Source: Meandrina meandrites (taxonomy: Eukaryota > Cnidaria > Anthozoa > Scleractinia > Meandrinidae). From it: a DNA stretch of 64,000 nt. Location: assembly GCA_963693305.1 (NCBI GenBank), contig OY855907.1, forward strand, positions 40,379,759 through 40,443,758. Reading direction: 5' to 3'. The notes beneath the pieces are model-generated. The model did not search any database, was not told where the DNA came from, and saw nothing but the letters and a program-made list of their open reading frames with translations. Numbering within the stretch: the stretch's first letter is position 1; every line of letters begins with the position of its first letter. A program made the position numbers and the translations under genes. Of the stretch, positions 1-12,010 are shown piece by piece.

Positions 1-3000
1 AGTGCACAGTGCACAGTGCACAGAGTACAGTGTACCGTGTATAGTGCACAGTGCACAGAGTACAGTGTACCGTGTATAGTGCACAGTGCACAGTGCACAG
101 AGTACAGTGTACCGTGTATAGTGCACAGCGCACAGAGTACAGTGTATATACCGTGTATATACCGTGTATATACGTGTATATACCGTATATACTACTATAC
201 CGTGTATAGTGCACAGTGCACAGAGTACAGTGTACCGTGTATAGTGCACAGTGCACAGTGCACAGAGTACAGTGTACCGTGTATAGTGCACAGAGTACAG
301 TGTACTCTGTATAGTGCACAGAGTAGAGTGTACCGTGTATAGTGCACAGTGCACAGAGTACAGTGTACCGTGCATAGTGCACAGTGCTCTGAGTCCAGTG
401 TACCGTGTATAGTGCACACTGCACAGAGTACAGTGTACCGTGTATAGTGCACAGTGCACAGTGCACAGAGTACAGTGTACCGTGTATAGTGCACAGTGCA
501 AAGTGCACAGAGTACAGTATACCGTGTATAGTGCACAGTGCACAGTGCACAGAGTACAGTGTACCGTGTATAGTGCACAGCGCACAGAGTACAGTGTACC
601 GAGTATAGTGCACAGAGTACTGTGTACCGTGTATGGTGTACAGTGCACAGAGTACAGTGTACCGTGTATAGTGAACAGAGTACAGTGTGCCGTGTATAGT
701 GCACAGAGTACAGTGTACCGTGTATAGTGCACAGTGCACAGAGTACAGTGTACCGTGTATAGTACAGAGTGCACAGGGTACAGTGTACCGTGTATAGTGC
801 ACAGTGCACAGAGTACAGTGTACCGTGTTTAGTGCACAGGGCATAGAGTACAGTGTACCGTGTATAGTGCAGAGTACAGTGTACTGTGTATAGTGCACAG
901 TGCACAGACTACAGTGTACCGTGTATAGTTCACAGTGCACAGCGTACAGTGTACCGTGTATAGTGCACAGCACACAGAGTACAGTGTACCGTGTATAGTG
1001 CACAGTGCACAGAGTACAGTGTACCGTGTATAGTGCACAGTGCACAGAGTACAGTGTACCGTGTATAGTGCACAGTGCACAGAGTACAGTGTACCGTGTA
1101 TAGTGCACAGTGCACAGAGTACAGTGTACCGTGTATAGTGCACAGAGTACAGTGTACCGTGTATAGTGCACATAGTACAGTGTACCGTGTTTAGTGCACA
1201 GTACACAGAGTACAGTGTACCGTGTATAGTGCACAGTGCACAGAGTACAGTGTACCGTGTATAGTGCACAGTGCACAGAGTACAGTGTACCGTGTTTAGT
1301 GCACAGGGCATAGAGTACAGTGTACCGTGTAAAGTGCAGAGTACAGTGTACTGTGTATAGTGCACAGTGCACAGAGTACAGTGTACCGTGTATAGTGCAG
1401 TGTGCACAGCGTACAGTGTACCGTGTATAGTGCACAGCACACAGAGTACAGTGTACCGTGTATAGTCCACAGTGCACAGAGTGCAGTGCACCGTGTATAG
1501 TGCACAGTGCACAGAGTACAGTGTACCGTGTATAGTGCACAGTGCACAGAGTACAGTGTACCGTGTATAGTGCACAGTGCACAGAGTACAGTGTACCGTG
1601 TATAGTGCACAGTGCACAGAGTACAGTGTACCACGTATAGTGCACAGGGCACAGAGTACAGTGTACCGTGGATAGTGCACAGAGTACAGGGTACTGTGTA
1701 TAGTGGACAGTGCACAGAGTAAAGTGTACCGTGTATAGTGCACGGTGCACAGTGTACCATGTATAGTGAACAGAGTACAGTGTACCGTGTATAGTACACA
1801 GTGCACAGAGTACAGTGTACCGTGTATAGTGCACAGAGTACAGTGTACCGTTTATAGTGTACAGTGCACAGAGTACAGTGTACTGTGTATAGTACACAGA
1901 GTACAGTGTACCGTGTATTAGAAAACAGTGCACAGTGCACAGAGTACAGTGTACCGTGTATAGTGCACAGTGCACAGAGTACAGTGTACCGTGTATAGTG
2001 CACAGTGCACAGTGCACAGAGTACAGTGTACCCTGTATAGTGCACAGCACACAAAGTACAGTGTATATACCGTGTATATACCGTGTATATACCGTGTATA
2101 TACCGTATATACTACTATACCGTGTATAGTGCACAGTGCACAGAGTACAGTGTACCGTGTATAGTGCACAGCACACAGAGTACAGTGTACCGTGTATAGT
2201 GCACAGTGCACAGAGTACAGTGTACCGTGTATAGTGCACAGAGTACAGTGTACCGTGTATAGTGTACAGTGCACAGAGTACAGTGCACAGAGTACAGTGT
2301 ACCGTGTATAGTGAACATAGTACAGTGTACCGTGCATAGTGCACATAGTACAGTGTACCGTGTTTAGTGCACAGTGCACAGAGTACAGTGTACCGTGTAT
2401 AGTGCAAAGTGCACAGAGTACAGTGTACCGTGTATAGTGCACAGTGTGCAGAGTACAGTGTACCGTGTTTAGTGCACAGGGCATAGAGTACAGTGTACCG
2501 TGTAAAGTGCAGAGTACAGTGTACTGTGTATAGTGCACAGTGCACAGAGTACAGTGTACCGTGTATAGTGCACAGTGCACAGCGTACAGTGTACCGTGTA
2601 TAGTGCACAGCACACAGAGTACAGTGTACCGTGTATAGTGCACAGTGCACAGAGTACAGTGCACCGTGTATAGTGCACAGTGCACAGAGTACAGTGTACC
2701 GTGTATAGTGCACAGTGCACAGAGTACAGTGTACCGTGTATAGTGCACAGTGCACAGAGTACAGTGTACCACGTATAGTGCACAGGGCACAGAGTACAGT
2801 GTACCGTGGATAGTGCACAGAGTACAGGGTACTGTGTATAGTGCACAGTGCACAGAGTACAGTGTACCGTGTTTAGTGCACAGTGTACCATGTATAGTGA
2901 ACAGAGTACAGTGTACCGTGTATAGTAAACAGTGCACATAGTACAGTGTACCGTGTATAGTGCACAGAGTACAGTGTACCGTTTATAGAGCACATTGCAC

Positions 3001-4168
3001 AGAGTACAGTGTACTGTGTATAGTGCACAGAGTACAGTGTACCGTGTATTAGAAAACAGTGCACAGTGCACAGAGTACAGTGTACCGTGTATAGTGGACA
3101 GTGCACAGAGTACAGTGTACCGTGTATAGTGCACAGTGCACAGTGCACAGAGTACAGTGTACCGTGTATAGTGCACAGCGCACAGAGTACAGTGTACCGT
3201 GTATAGTGCACAGAGTACTGTGTACCGTGTATGGTGTACAGTGCACAGAGTACAGTGTACGGTGTATAGTGAACAGAGTACAGTGTGCCGTGTATAGTGC
3301 ACAGAGAACAGTGTACCGTGTATAGTGCACAGTGCACAGAGTACAGTGTACCGTGTATAGTACATAGTGCACAGGGTACAGTGTACCGTGTATAGTGCAC
3401 AGTGCACAGAGTACAGTATACCGTGTATAGTGCACAGAGTACTGTGTACCGTGTATGGTGTACAGTGCACAGAGCACAGTGTACCGTGTATAGTGAACAG
3501 AGTACAGTGTGCCGTGTATAGTGCACAGAGTACAGTGTACCGTGTATAGTGCACAGTGCACAGAGTACAGTGTACCGTGTATAGTACACAGTGCACAGCG
3601 TACAGTGTACCGTGTATAGTGCACAGTGCACAGAGTACAGTGTACCGTGTTTAGTGCACAGGGCATAGAGTACAGTGTACCGTGTATAGTGCACAGAGTA
3701 CTGTGTACCGTGTATGGTGTACAGTGCACAGAGTACAGTGTACCGTGTATAGTGCACAGTGCAGAGAGTACAGTGTACCTTGTATTGTGCACAGAGTACA
3801 GTGTACCGTGTATGGTGCACAGTGCAAAGAGTACAGTGTACCGTGTATAGTGCACAGATTACAGTATACCGTGTATAGTGCACAGAGTACAGTGTACCGT
3901 GTATACTGCACAGAGTAGAGTGTACCGTGTATAGTGCACAGTGCACAGAGTACAGTGTACCGTGCATAGTGCACAGTGCAGAGAGTACAGTGTACCGTGT
4001 ATAGTGCAAAGAGTACAGTGTACCGTGTATAGTGCACAGTGCAGAGAGTACCGTGTATAGTGAACAGAGTACAGTGTGCCGTGTATAGTGCACAGAGTAC
4101 AGTGTACCGTGTATAGTGCACAGTGCACAGAGTACAGTGTACCGTGTATAGTACACAGTGCACAGGGT
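1..4168 (+). repeat. Heptamer satellite array A (28/35-bp units), + orientation
   Basis: Uninterrupted tandem array running in from the left edge. The basic unit is four heptamers in fixed order: GTGCACA, GAGTACA, GTGTACC, GTGTATA (28 bp). A second GTGCACA is very often present, making 35 bp, and sometimes a third makes 42 bp. Single-base variants are common, for example GTGCACA to GCGCACA or CATAGTG. Two islands of an 11-bp alternating subrepeat lie at about 143-203 and 2061-2123. A rare TATTAGAAAA variant occurs at 1916-1925 and 3048-3057. No gene, RNA gene or mobile element is visible. The open frames are repeat artefacts with only Cys, His, Tyr, Thr, Val, Leu, Ser, Ala, Gln and Arg-type composition. 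Confidence 0.96.
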
Positions 4169-5688
4169 ACACTGTACTCTCTGCACTGTGCACTATACAC
4201 GGTACACTGTACTCTGTGCACTGTACACCATACACGGTACACAGTACTCTGTGCACTATACACGGTACACTGTACTCTATGCCCTGTGCACTAAACACGG
4301 TACACTGTACTTTGTGCACTGTGCACTATACACGGCACACTGTACCCTGTGCACTGTGTACTATACACGGTACACTGTACTCTGTGAAATGTGCACTATA
4401 CATGGTACACTGTACTCTGTGCACTATACACGGCACACTGTACTCTGTTCACTATACATGGTACACTGTGCTCTGTGCACTGTACACCAGACACGGTACA
4501 CAGTACTCTGTGCACTATACACGGTATACTGTACTCTGTGCACTGTGCACTATACACGGTACACTGTACCCTGTGCACTGTGTACTATACACGGTACACT
4601 GTACTCTGTGCACTGTGCACTATACACGGTACACTGTACTCTGTGCACTATACACGTTACACTGTACTCTGTGCACTATACACGGTACACTGCACTCTTT
4701 GCACTATACACGGTACACTGTACTCTGTGCACTATACACGGTACAGTGTACTCTCTGCAATGTGCACTATGCACGGTACACTGTACTCTGTGCACTGTGC
4801 ACTATACACGGTACACTCTACTCTGTGCACTATACACGGTACACTGTACTCTGTGCACTGTGCACTATACACGGTACACTCTACTCTGTGCACTATACAC
4901 GGTACACTGTACTCTCTGCACTGTGCACTATGCACGGTACACTGTACTCTGTGCACTGTGCACTATACACGGTACACTCTACTCTGTGCACTATACACGG
5001 TACACTGTACTCTGTGCACTATACACTGTACACTGTACTCTGTGCACTGTGCACTGTGCACTATACACGGTACACTGTACTCGTTGCACTGTGCACTATA
5101 CACGGTATAGTAGTATATACGGTATATACACGGTATATACACGGTATATACACGGTATATACACTGTACTCTGTGCGCCGTGCACTATACACGGTACACT
5201 GTACTCTGTGAACTGTGCACTGTGCTCTATACACGGTACACTGCACTCTGTGCACTGTGCACTATACACGGTACACTGTACTCTGTGCACTATACACGGT
5301 ACACTGTACTCTTTGCACTATACACGGTACACTGTACTCTGTGCAATATACACGGTACACTGTACTCTGTGCAATATACACGGTACACTGTACTCTCCGC
5401 ACTGTGCACTATGCACGGTACACTGTACTCTGTGCACTGTGCACTATACACGGTACACTCTACTCTGTGCACTATACACTGTACACTGTACTCTGTGCAC
5501 TATACACGGTACACTGTACTCTGTGCACTATACACGGTACACTGTACTCTGTGCACTGTGCACCATACACGGTACACTGTACTCTGTGCACAATACATGG
5601 TACACTGTACTCTCTGCACTGTGCACTATACACGGTACACTGTACTCTGTGCACTAGACACGGTACACTGTACTCTGTGCACTACACA
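4169..5688 (-). repeat. Heptamer satellite array B, inverted
   Basis: The satellite flips orientation at about 4164-4172, inside the shared palindromic GGTACACTGTAC-like stretch, and continues as the reverse complement (heptamers TATACAC, GGTACAC, TGTACTC, TGTGCAC). An 11-bp subrepeat tract with the TATAGTAGTATATAC edge lies at 5101-5166. The right end of this array, with its variant CTAGACACGG unit, matches the ends of the arrays at 23071, 48214 and 51907. It is therefore one homologous boundary region and not merely the same satellite. No coding content. Confidence 0.95.
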
Positions 5689-5700
5689 GCTGGCTTTTTG
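5681..5700 (+). other. Junction 1: heptamer satellite to 152-bp satellite
   Basis: The text ACTACACAGCTGGCTTTTTG marks the exact change from heptamer units to the 152-bp family. CACTACAC is a degenerate heptamer, and GGCTTTTTGCGCTGC is the 152-mer entering at an internal phase. The same join appears at 23064-23080 (inverted), 48206-48225 and 51899-51913 (inverted). AGCTG at the join has no counterpart in either consensus. Confidence 0.9.
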
Positions 5701-8700
5701 CGCTGCTTGCAAAAGCCGACCCAAAATTGTGGTTTGAAACCAAACTCGTGGAATTCGATCCCAAGGGTGTTTTTTCTTTTCGCCCCGATGGGGAATCTCA
5801 AAAAAAAGAGTTTTGAACGCAATTGGACGACCTTCGTCAACCCAGCGTTTTCCGCTACTTGGTAAATTCACCCCAAAATGGTGGTATGAAACCGACCTCG
5901 TGGAATTCGATCCCAAGGGTGTTTTTTCGTTTTGCCCCGATGGGGATAGTCGAAAAAACGAGTTTTGAACGCAATTGGACGACCTTCGTCAACCCGGCGT
6001 TTTGCGCTGCTGGGAAAAGCCCACCCAAAATGGTGGTATGAAGCCGACCTCGTGGAATTCGATCCAAAGGGTGTTTTTTCGTTTCGCCCCGATGGGGAAA
6101 CTCGAAAAAACGAGTTTTCAACGCAATTGGACGACGTTCGTCAACCCGCCTTTTTGCACTGCTTGGAAAAGCCCAGCAAAAATGGTGGTATGAAACCGAC
6201 CTCGTGGAATTTGATCCCAAGGGTGTTTTTTTGTTCCGTCCCGATGGGGAAACTCGACAAAACGGGTTTTCAACCCAATTGGACGACCTTGGTCAAACCG
6301 GCGTTTTGCGCTGCTTGGAAAATCCCACCCAAAATGGTGGTATGAAACCGACCTCGTGGAATTCGATCACAAGGATGTTTTTTCGTTTCGCCCCGATGGG
6401 GAAACTCGACAAAACGAGTTTTGAACGCAATTGAACGACCTTCGTCAACCCGGCGTTTTCCGCTGCTTGGTAAAGCCCAGCAAAAATAGGGGTATGAAAC
6501 CGACCTCCTGGAATTCGAACTCAAGGGTGTTTTTTCGTTTCGCCCCGATGGGAAAAGTCGAAAAAACGAGTTTTGAACGCAATTGGACGACCTTCGTCAA
6601 CCCGGCTTTTTGCGTTGCTGGGAAAAGCCCGACCTCGTGGAATTCGATCCAAAGGGTGTTTTTTCGATTCGCGATTATATGGGGAAACTCGAAAAAACGA
6701 GTTTTCAACCCAATTGGACGACCTTCGTCAACCCGGCGTTTTCCGCTCCTTGGTAAATCCAACCCAAAATGGTGGTATGAAACCGACCTCGTGGAATTCG
6801 ATCTCAAGGGTGTTTTTTCGTTTCGCACCGATGGGGAAACTCGACAAAACGAGTTTTGAACGCAATTGGACGACCTTCGTCAACCCGGCGTTTTCCGCTG
6901 CTTTGTAAAGCCCAGCAAAAATGGTGGTATGAAACCGACCTCGTGGAATTCGAACCCAAGGGTGTTTTTTTTGTTTCGCCCCGATGGGGAAACTCGACAA
7001 AACGAGTTTTGAACGCAATTGGACGACCTTCGTCAACCCAGCGTTTTCCGCTGCTTGGTAAAGCCCAGCAAAAATAGTGGTATGAAACCGACCTCGTGGA
7101 ATTCGAACCCAAGGGTGTTTTTTCGTTTCGCCCCGATGGGGAAACTCGACGAAACGAGTTTTCAACGCAATTGGACGACCTTCGGCAACCCGGCTTTTTG
7201 CACTGCATGCAAAAGCCCAGAAAAAATGGTGGTATGAAACCGACCTCATGGAATTCGGTCCCAAGGGTTTTTTTTTTTCCCCTGATGGGGGAACTCGACA
7301 AAACGAGTTTTCAACCCAACTGCAAGACCTTCGTCAACCCGGCCTTTTCCGCTGCTTGGTAAGTCCAACCCAAAATGGTGGTATAAAACCGACCTCGTGG
7401 AATTCGATCCCAAGTGTGTTTTTTCGTTTCGCTCCGATGGGGAAAGTCGAAAAAACAAGTTTTCAACCCAATTGGAAGGACTTCGTCATCCCGGCGTTTT
7501 CCGCTGCTTCGTAAAGCCCACCCAAAATGGTGGTATGAAACCGACCTGGTGGAATTCGATCCCAAGGGTGCTTTTTCGTTTCGCCCCGATGGGGAATGTC
7601 GAAAAAACGAGTTTTGAACGCAATTGGAGGACCTTCGTCAACCCGGCGTTTTCCGCTGCTTGGTAAAGCCCACCCAAAATAGTGGTATGAAACCGACCTC
7701 GTGGAATTCGATCCCAAGGGTGTTGTTTCGTTTCGCCCCGATGGGGAATCTCGACAAAACGAGTTTTAAACGCAATTGGACGACCTTCGTCAACCCGGAG
7801 ATTTGCGCTGCTGGGAAAAGCCCACCGAAAATGGTGGTATGAAACCGACCTCGTGTAATTCGATCCAAAGGGTGTTTCTTCGTTTCGCCCCAATGGGGAA
7901 AGTCTAAAAAACGAATTTTCAACGCAATTGGACGACCTACGTCAAACCGGTGTTTCGCGCTGCTTGGAAAATCCCACCCAAAATGGTGGTATGAAACCGA
8001 CCTCGTGGAAATCGATCCCAAGGGTTTTTTTTCGTTTCACTTCTATGGGAAAAGTCCAAAAAACGAGTTTTGAACGCAATTGGACGACCTTCGTCAACCC
8101 GGCTTTTTGCGCTGCTGGGAAAAGCCCACCCAAAATGGTGGTGTCAAACCGACCTCGTGGAATTCGATCCAAAGGGTGTTTTTTCGTTTCGCCCATATGG
8201 GGAAACTCGAAAAAACGAGTTTTTAACGCAATTGGACGTTTTTCGTCAACCCGGCGTTTTCCGCTCCTTGGTAAAGCCCTCCCAAAATGGTGGTATGATA
8301 ACAAACTCGTTGAATTCGATCCAAGAGTGTTTTTTCGTTTTGCCCCAATGGGGAAAGTCGAAAAAACGAGTTTTGAACGCAATTGGACGACCTTCGTCAA
8401 CCCGGCTTTTTGCGCTGCTGGGAAAAGCCCACCCAAAATGGTCGTATGAAACCGACCTCGTGGAATTCGATCCAAAGGGTGTTTTTTCGTTTCGCCCCGA
8501 TTGGGAAAGTCGAAAAAACGAGTTTTGAACGCAATTGGACGACCTTCGTCAACCCGGCTTTTTTCGCTGCTTCCAAAAGCTCTCCCAAAATGGTGGTATG
8601 AAACCGACCTCGTGGAATTCGATCCCAAGGGTGTTTTTTCCATTCGCCACGATGGGGAAAGTCGAAAAAACGTGTTTTGAAAACTATTGGCGGGACTTCG

Positions 8701-8905
8701 TCAACCTGGCTTTTTGCACTGCTTGCAAAAGCCCAACCAAAATACTAATATGAAACCGACCTCGTGGAATTCGATCCCAAGGGTGTTTTTTCGATTCCCC
8801 CGATGGGGAAAGTCGAATTAACGAGTTTTGAACGCAATCGGACGACCTTCGTCAACCCGCCTTTTTTCGATGCTTGGGAAAGCCCACCAAAAATGGTGGT
8901 ATGAA
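5689..8905 (+). repeat. 152-bp satellite, array C, subfamily I
   Basis: About 21 head-to-tail monomers of 152 bp. Landmarks in order are CAATTGGACGACCTTCGTC, CAACCCGGCGTTTT or CAACCCGGCTTTTT, CGCTGCTTGGTAAAGCCC, AAAATGGTGGTATGAAACC, GACCTCGTGGAATTCGATCC, AAGGGTGTTTTTTCG, CCCCGATGGGG and AAAAAACGAGTTTT. Subfamily I is marked by AACGAG in place of AACGCG, by GCGTTTTCCGCTGCTTGGTAAA variants, and by CCAAAATGG or GCAAAAATGG alternation. A shortened monomer occurs near 6620-6650, where the CCCACC...GAAACC section is missing. No stop-free frame shows conserved protein features. Confidence 0.95.
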
Positions 8906-9850
8906 ACCGAAATTGGTAAATTCTATTCCAAGGGTGATTCTTCGTTTCGCCGTGATGGCGAAAGTCGAAAAACGAGTTTTGAACGCCATTTGACGACTTT
9001 CGTCAACCCGCCGTTTTTCGCTGCTTGGAAAAGCCCACCCAAAATGGTGGTATGAAACAAGCCTCGTGGAATTCGATCCCAAGGGTGTTTTTTCGTTTCA
9101 CCCCGATGGGGAAAGAGGAAAAAACGAGTTTTCAACGCAATTGGACGAACTTTGTCAACCCCGCTTTTTGCGCTGCTTGCAAAAGCCCACCAAAAATGGT
9201 GGTATGAAACCGACCTCGTGGAATTCGATCCCAAGGGTGTTTTTTCGTTTCGCAACGATGGGGAAAGTCGAAAAAATGAGTTTTGAACGCAATTGGACGA
9301 CCTTCGTCAACCCGGCTTTTTGCAGTGCTTGCAAAAGCCCGGCAAAAATGGTGGTATGAAACCGAAATTGGTAAATTCCATTCCAAGGGTGATTCTTCGT
9401 TTCGCCGTAATGGGGAAAGTCGAAAAAACGAGTTTTGAACGGAATTGGACGACCTTCGTCAACCCGGCTTTTTACGCTGCTTGCAAAAGCCCACCAAAAA
9501 TGGTGGTATGAAACCTACCTCGTGGAATTCGATCCCAGGGGTGTTTTTTCGTTTCGCCCCGATGGGGAAACTCGAAAAAACGCGTTTTGAACGCAATTGG
9601 ACGACCTTCGTCAACCCGGCTTTTTTCACTGCTTGCAAAAGCCCACCCAAAATGGTGGTATGAAATCGAAATTGGTAAAATCGATTCCAAGGGTGTTTCT
9701 GCGTTTCGCTCCGATGGGAAAAGTCGAAAAAACGCGTTTTGAACGCATTTGGACGACCTTCGTCAACCCGGCTTTTTGCGCTGCTTGGAATAGCCCACCC
9801 AAAATGGTGGTATAAAACCAAAATTGGTAAATTCGATCCCAAGGCTGTTT
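8906..9850 (+). repeat. 152-bp satellite, array C, subfamily II (mixed)
   Basis: Monomers in which GACCTCGTGGAATTC is replaced by GAAATTGGTAAATTC alternate with ordinary monomers. The diagnostic copies are near 8910, 9360, 9665 and 9820. Also typical are GGGTGATTCTTCGTTTCGCC and TGCTTGCAAAAGCCC. The same subfamily occurs inverted at 18746-19800 and as a few monomers near 49170-49200 and 49630-49800. Confidence 0.85.
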
Positions 9851-12010
9851 TTTCGCTTCGCCAAGATGGGGAAAATCGAAAAAACGCGTTTTTAACGGAA
9901 TTTGACGACCTTCGTTACCCCAGCGTTTTGCGCTGCTTTGAAAAGCCCACCCAAAATGGTGGCATGAAACAAGCCTCGTGGAATTCGATCCCAAGGGTGT
10001 TTTTTCGTTTCCCCCCGATGGGGAAATTTAACAAAACGCGTTTTGAACGCAATTGGACCACTTTCGTGAACCCGGCTTTTTCCGCTGCTTGGAAAAGCCC
10101 ACCCAAAATGGTGGCATGAAACCGAAATTGTAAAATTCGATCCCAAGGCTGTTTTTTCGCTTCGCCCCGATGGGGAAAGTTGAAAAAACGCGTTTTGAAC
10201 GGAATTTGACGACCTTCGTTACCCCAGCGTTTTGCGCAGCTTGGAAAAGCCCACCCAAAATGGTGGCATGAAACCGAAATTGTAAAATTCGATCCCAAGT
10301 CTGTTTTTTCGCTTCGCCCCGATCGGGAAAGTTGAAAAAACGCATTTTGAACGCAATTGGACGACCTTCGTCAACCCGCCTTTTTCCGCTGCTTGGAAAA
10401 GCCCACACAAAATGGTGGCATGAAACCGAAATTGTAAAATTTGATCTCACGGCTGTTTTTTTTGTCTGGCCAAGATGGGAAAAATTGAAAAAACGCGTTT
10501 TGAACGCAATTGGACGACCTTCGTCAACCCGGCTTTTTCCGCTGCTTGGAAAAGCCCACCCAAAATGGTGGCATGAAACCGAAATTTTAAAATTCGATCC
10601 CAAGGCTGTTTTTTCGTTTCCCCCCGATGGGGAAATTTAACAAAACGCGTTTTGAACGAGATTGGACCACTTTCGTGAACCCGGCTTTTTCCGCTGCTTG
10701 GAAAAGCCCACCCAAAATGGTGGCATGAAACCGAAATTGTAAAATTCGATCCCAAGGCTGTTTCTTTGCTTCGCCCCGATGGGAAAAGTTGAAAAAACGC
10801 GTTTTGAACGCAATTGGAGGAGCTTCGTCAACCCGGCTTTTTCCGCTGCTTGGAAAAGCCCACCCAAAATGGTGGCATGAAACCGAAATTTTAAAATTCG
10901 ATCCCAAGGCTGTTTTTTCGTTTCCCCCCGATGGGGAAATTTAACAAAACGCGTTTTGAACGAGATTGGACCACTTTCGTGAACCCGGCTTTTTCCGCTG
11001 CTTGGAAAAGCCCACCCAAAATGGTGGCATGAAACCGAAATTGTAAAATTCGATCCCAAGGCTATTTTTCGCTTCGCCTCTATCGGGAAAGTTGAAAAAA
11101 CGCGTTTTGAACGCAATTGGAGGACCTTCGTCAACCCGGCTTTTTCCGCTGCTTGGAAAAGCCCACACAAAATGGTGGCATGAAACCAAAATTGTAAAAT
11201 TTGATCTCACGGCTGTTTTTTTTGTCTGGCCAAGATGGGAAAAGTTGAAAAAACGCGTTTTGAACGCAATTGGACGACCTTCGTCAACCCGGCTTTTTCC
11301 GCTGCTTGGAAAAGCCCACCCAAAATGGTGGCATGCAACCGAAATTGTAAAATTTGATCCCACCGCTGTTTTTTTTGTCTGGCCAAGATCGGAAAAGTTG
11401 AAAAAACGCGTTTTGAACGGAATTGGACGACCTTCGTCAACCCGGCTTTTTCCGCTGCTTGGAAAAGCCCACCCAAAATGGTGGCATGAAACCGAAATTT
11501 TAAAATTCGATCCCAAGGGTGTTTTTTCGTTTCCCCCCGATGGGGAAATTTAACAAAATGCGTTTTGAACGCAATTGGACCACTTTCGTGAACCCGGCTT
11601 TTTCCGCTGCTTGGAAAAGCCCACCCAAAATGGTGGCATGAAACCGAAATTGTAAAATTCGATCCCAAGGCTGTTTTTTCGCTTCGCCCCGATGGAGAAA
11701 GTTGAAAAAACGCGTTTTGAACGCAATTGGACGACCTTCGTTAACCCGGCTTCTTCCGCTGCTTGGAAAAGCCCACCCAAAATGGTGGCATGAAACCGAA
11801 ATTTTAAAATTCGATCCCAAGGGTGTTTTTTCGTTTCCCCCCGATGGGGAAATTTAACAAAATGCGTTTTGAACGCAATTGGACCACTTTCGTGAACCCG
11901 GCTTTTTCCGCTGCTTGGAAAAGCCCACCCAAAATGGTGGCATGAAACCGAAATTGTAAAATTCGATCCCAATGCTGTTTTTTCGCTTCGCCCCGATGGG
12001 AAAAGTCGAA
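9851..12010 (+). repeat. 152-bp satellite, array C, subfamily III (dimeric)
   Basis: Monomers carry GGTGGCATGAAACCGAAATT followed by GTAAAATTCGATCCCAAGG. Two monomer types tend to alternate: one with GCTTCGCCCCGATGGGGAAA and GTTGAAAAAACGCG, the other with TTTCCCCCCGATGGGGAAA and TTTAACAAAACGCG. This gives a local repeat of about 304 bp. A further variant with TTTTTTTTGTCTGGCCAAGA occurs near 10450, 11215 and 11370. The MluI-type core ACGCGT inside AAAACGCGTTTT is now standard. Subfamily III recurs inverted at 17540-18745 and direct at about 49880-51353. Confidence 0.88.

Noticed and set aside
143..203. Promoter TATA boxes in the TATATAC tracts
   Set aside because: The tracts are themselves tandem repeats copied with the satellite, and no transcription unit or gene follows them.
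1..4168. CRISPR array (short direct repeats with regular spacing)
   Set aside because: There are no unique spacers, since the repeats abut each other. There are no cas genes, and the locus is clearly eukaryotic satellite with inverted blocks.
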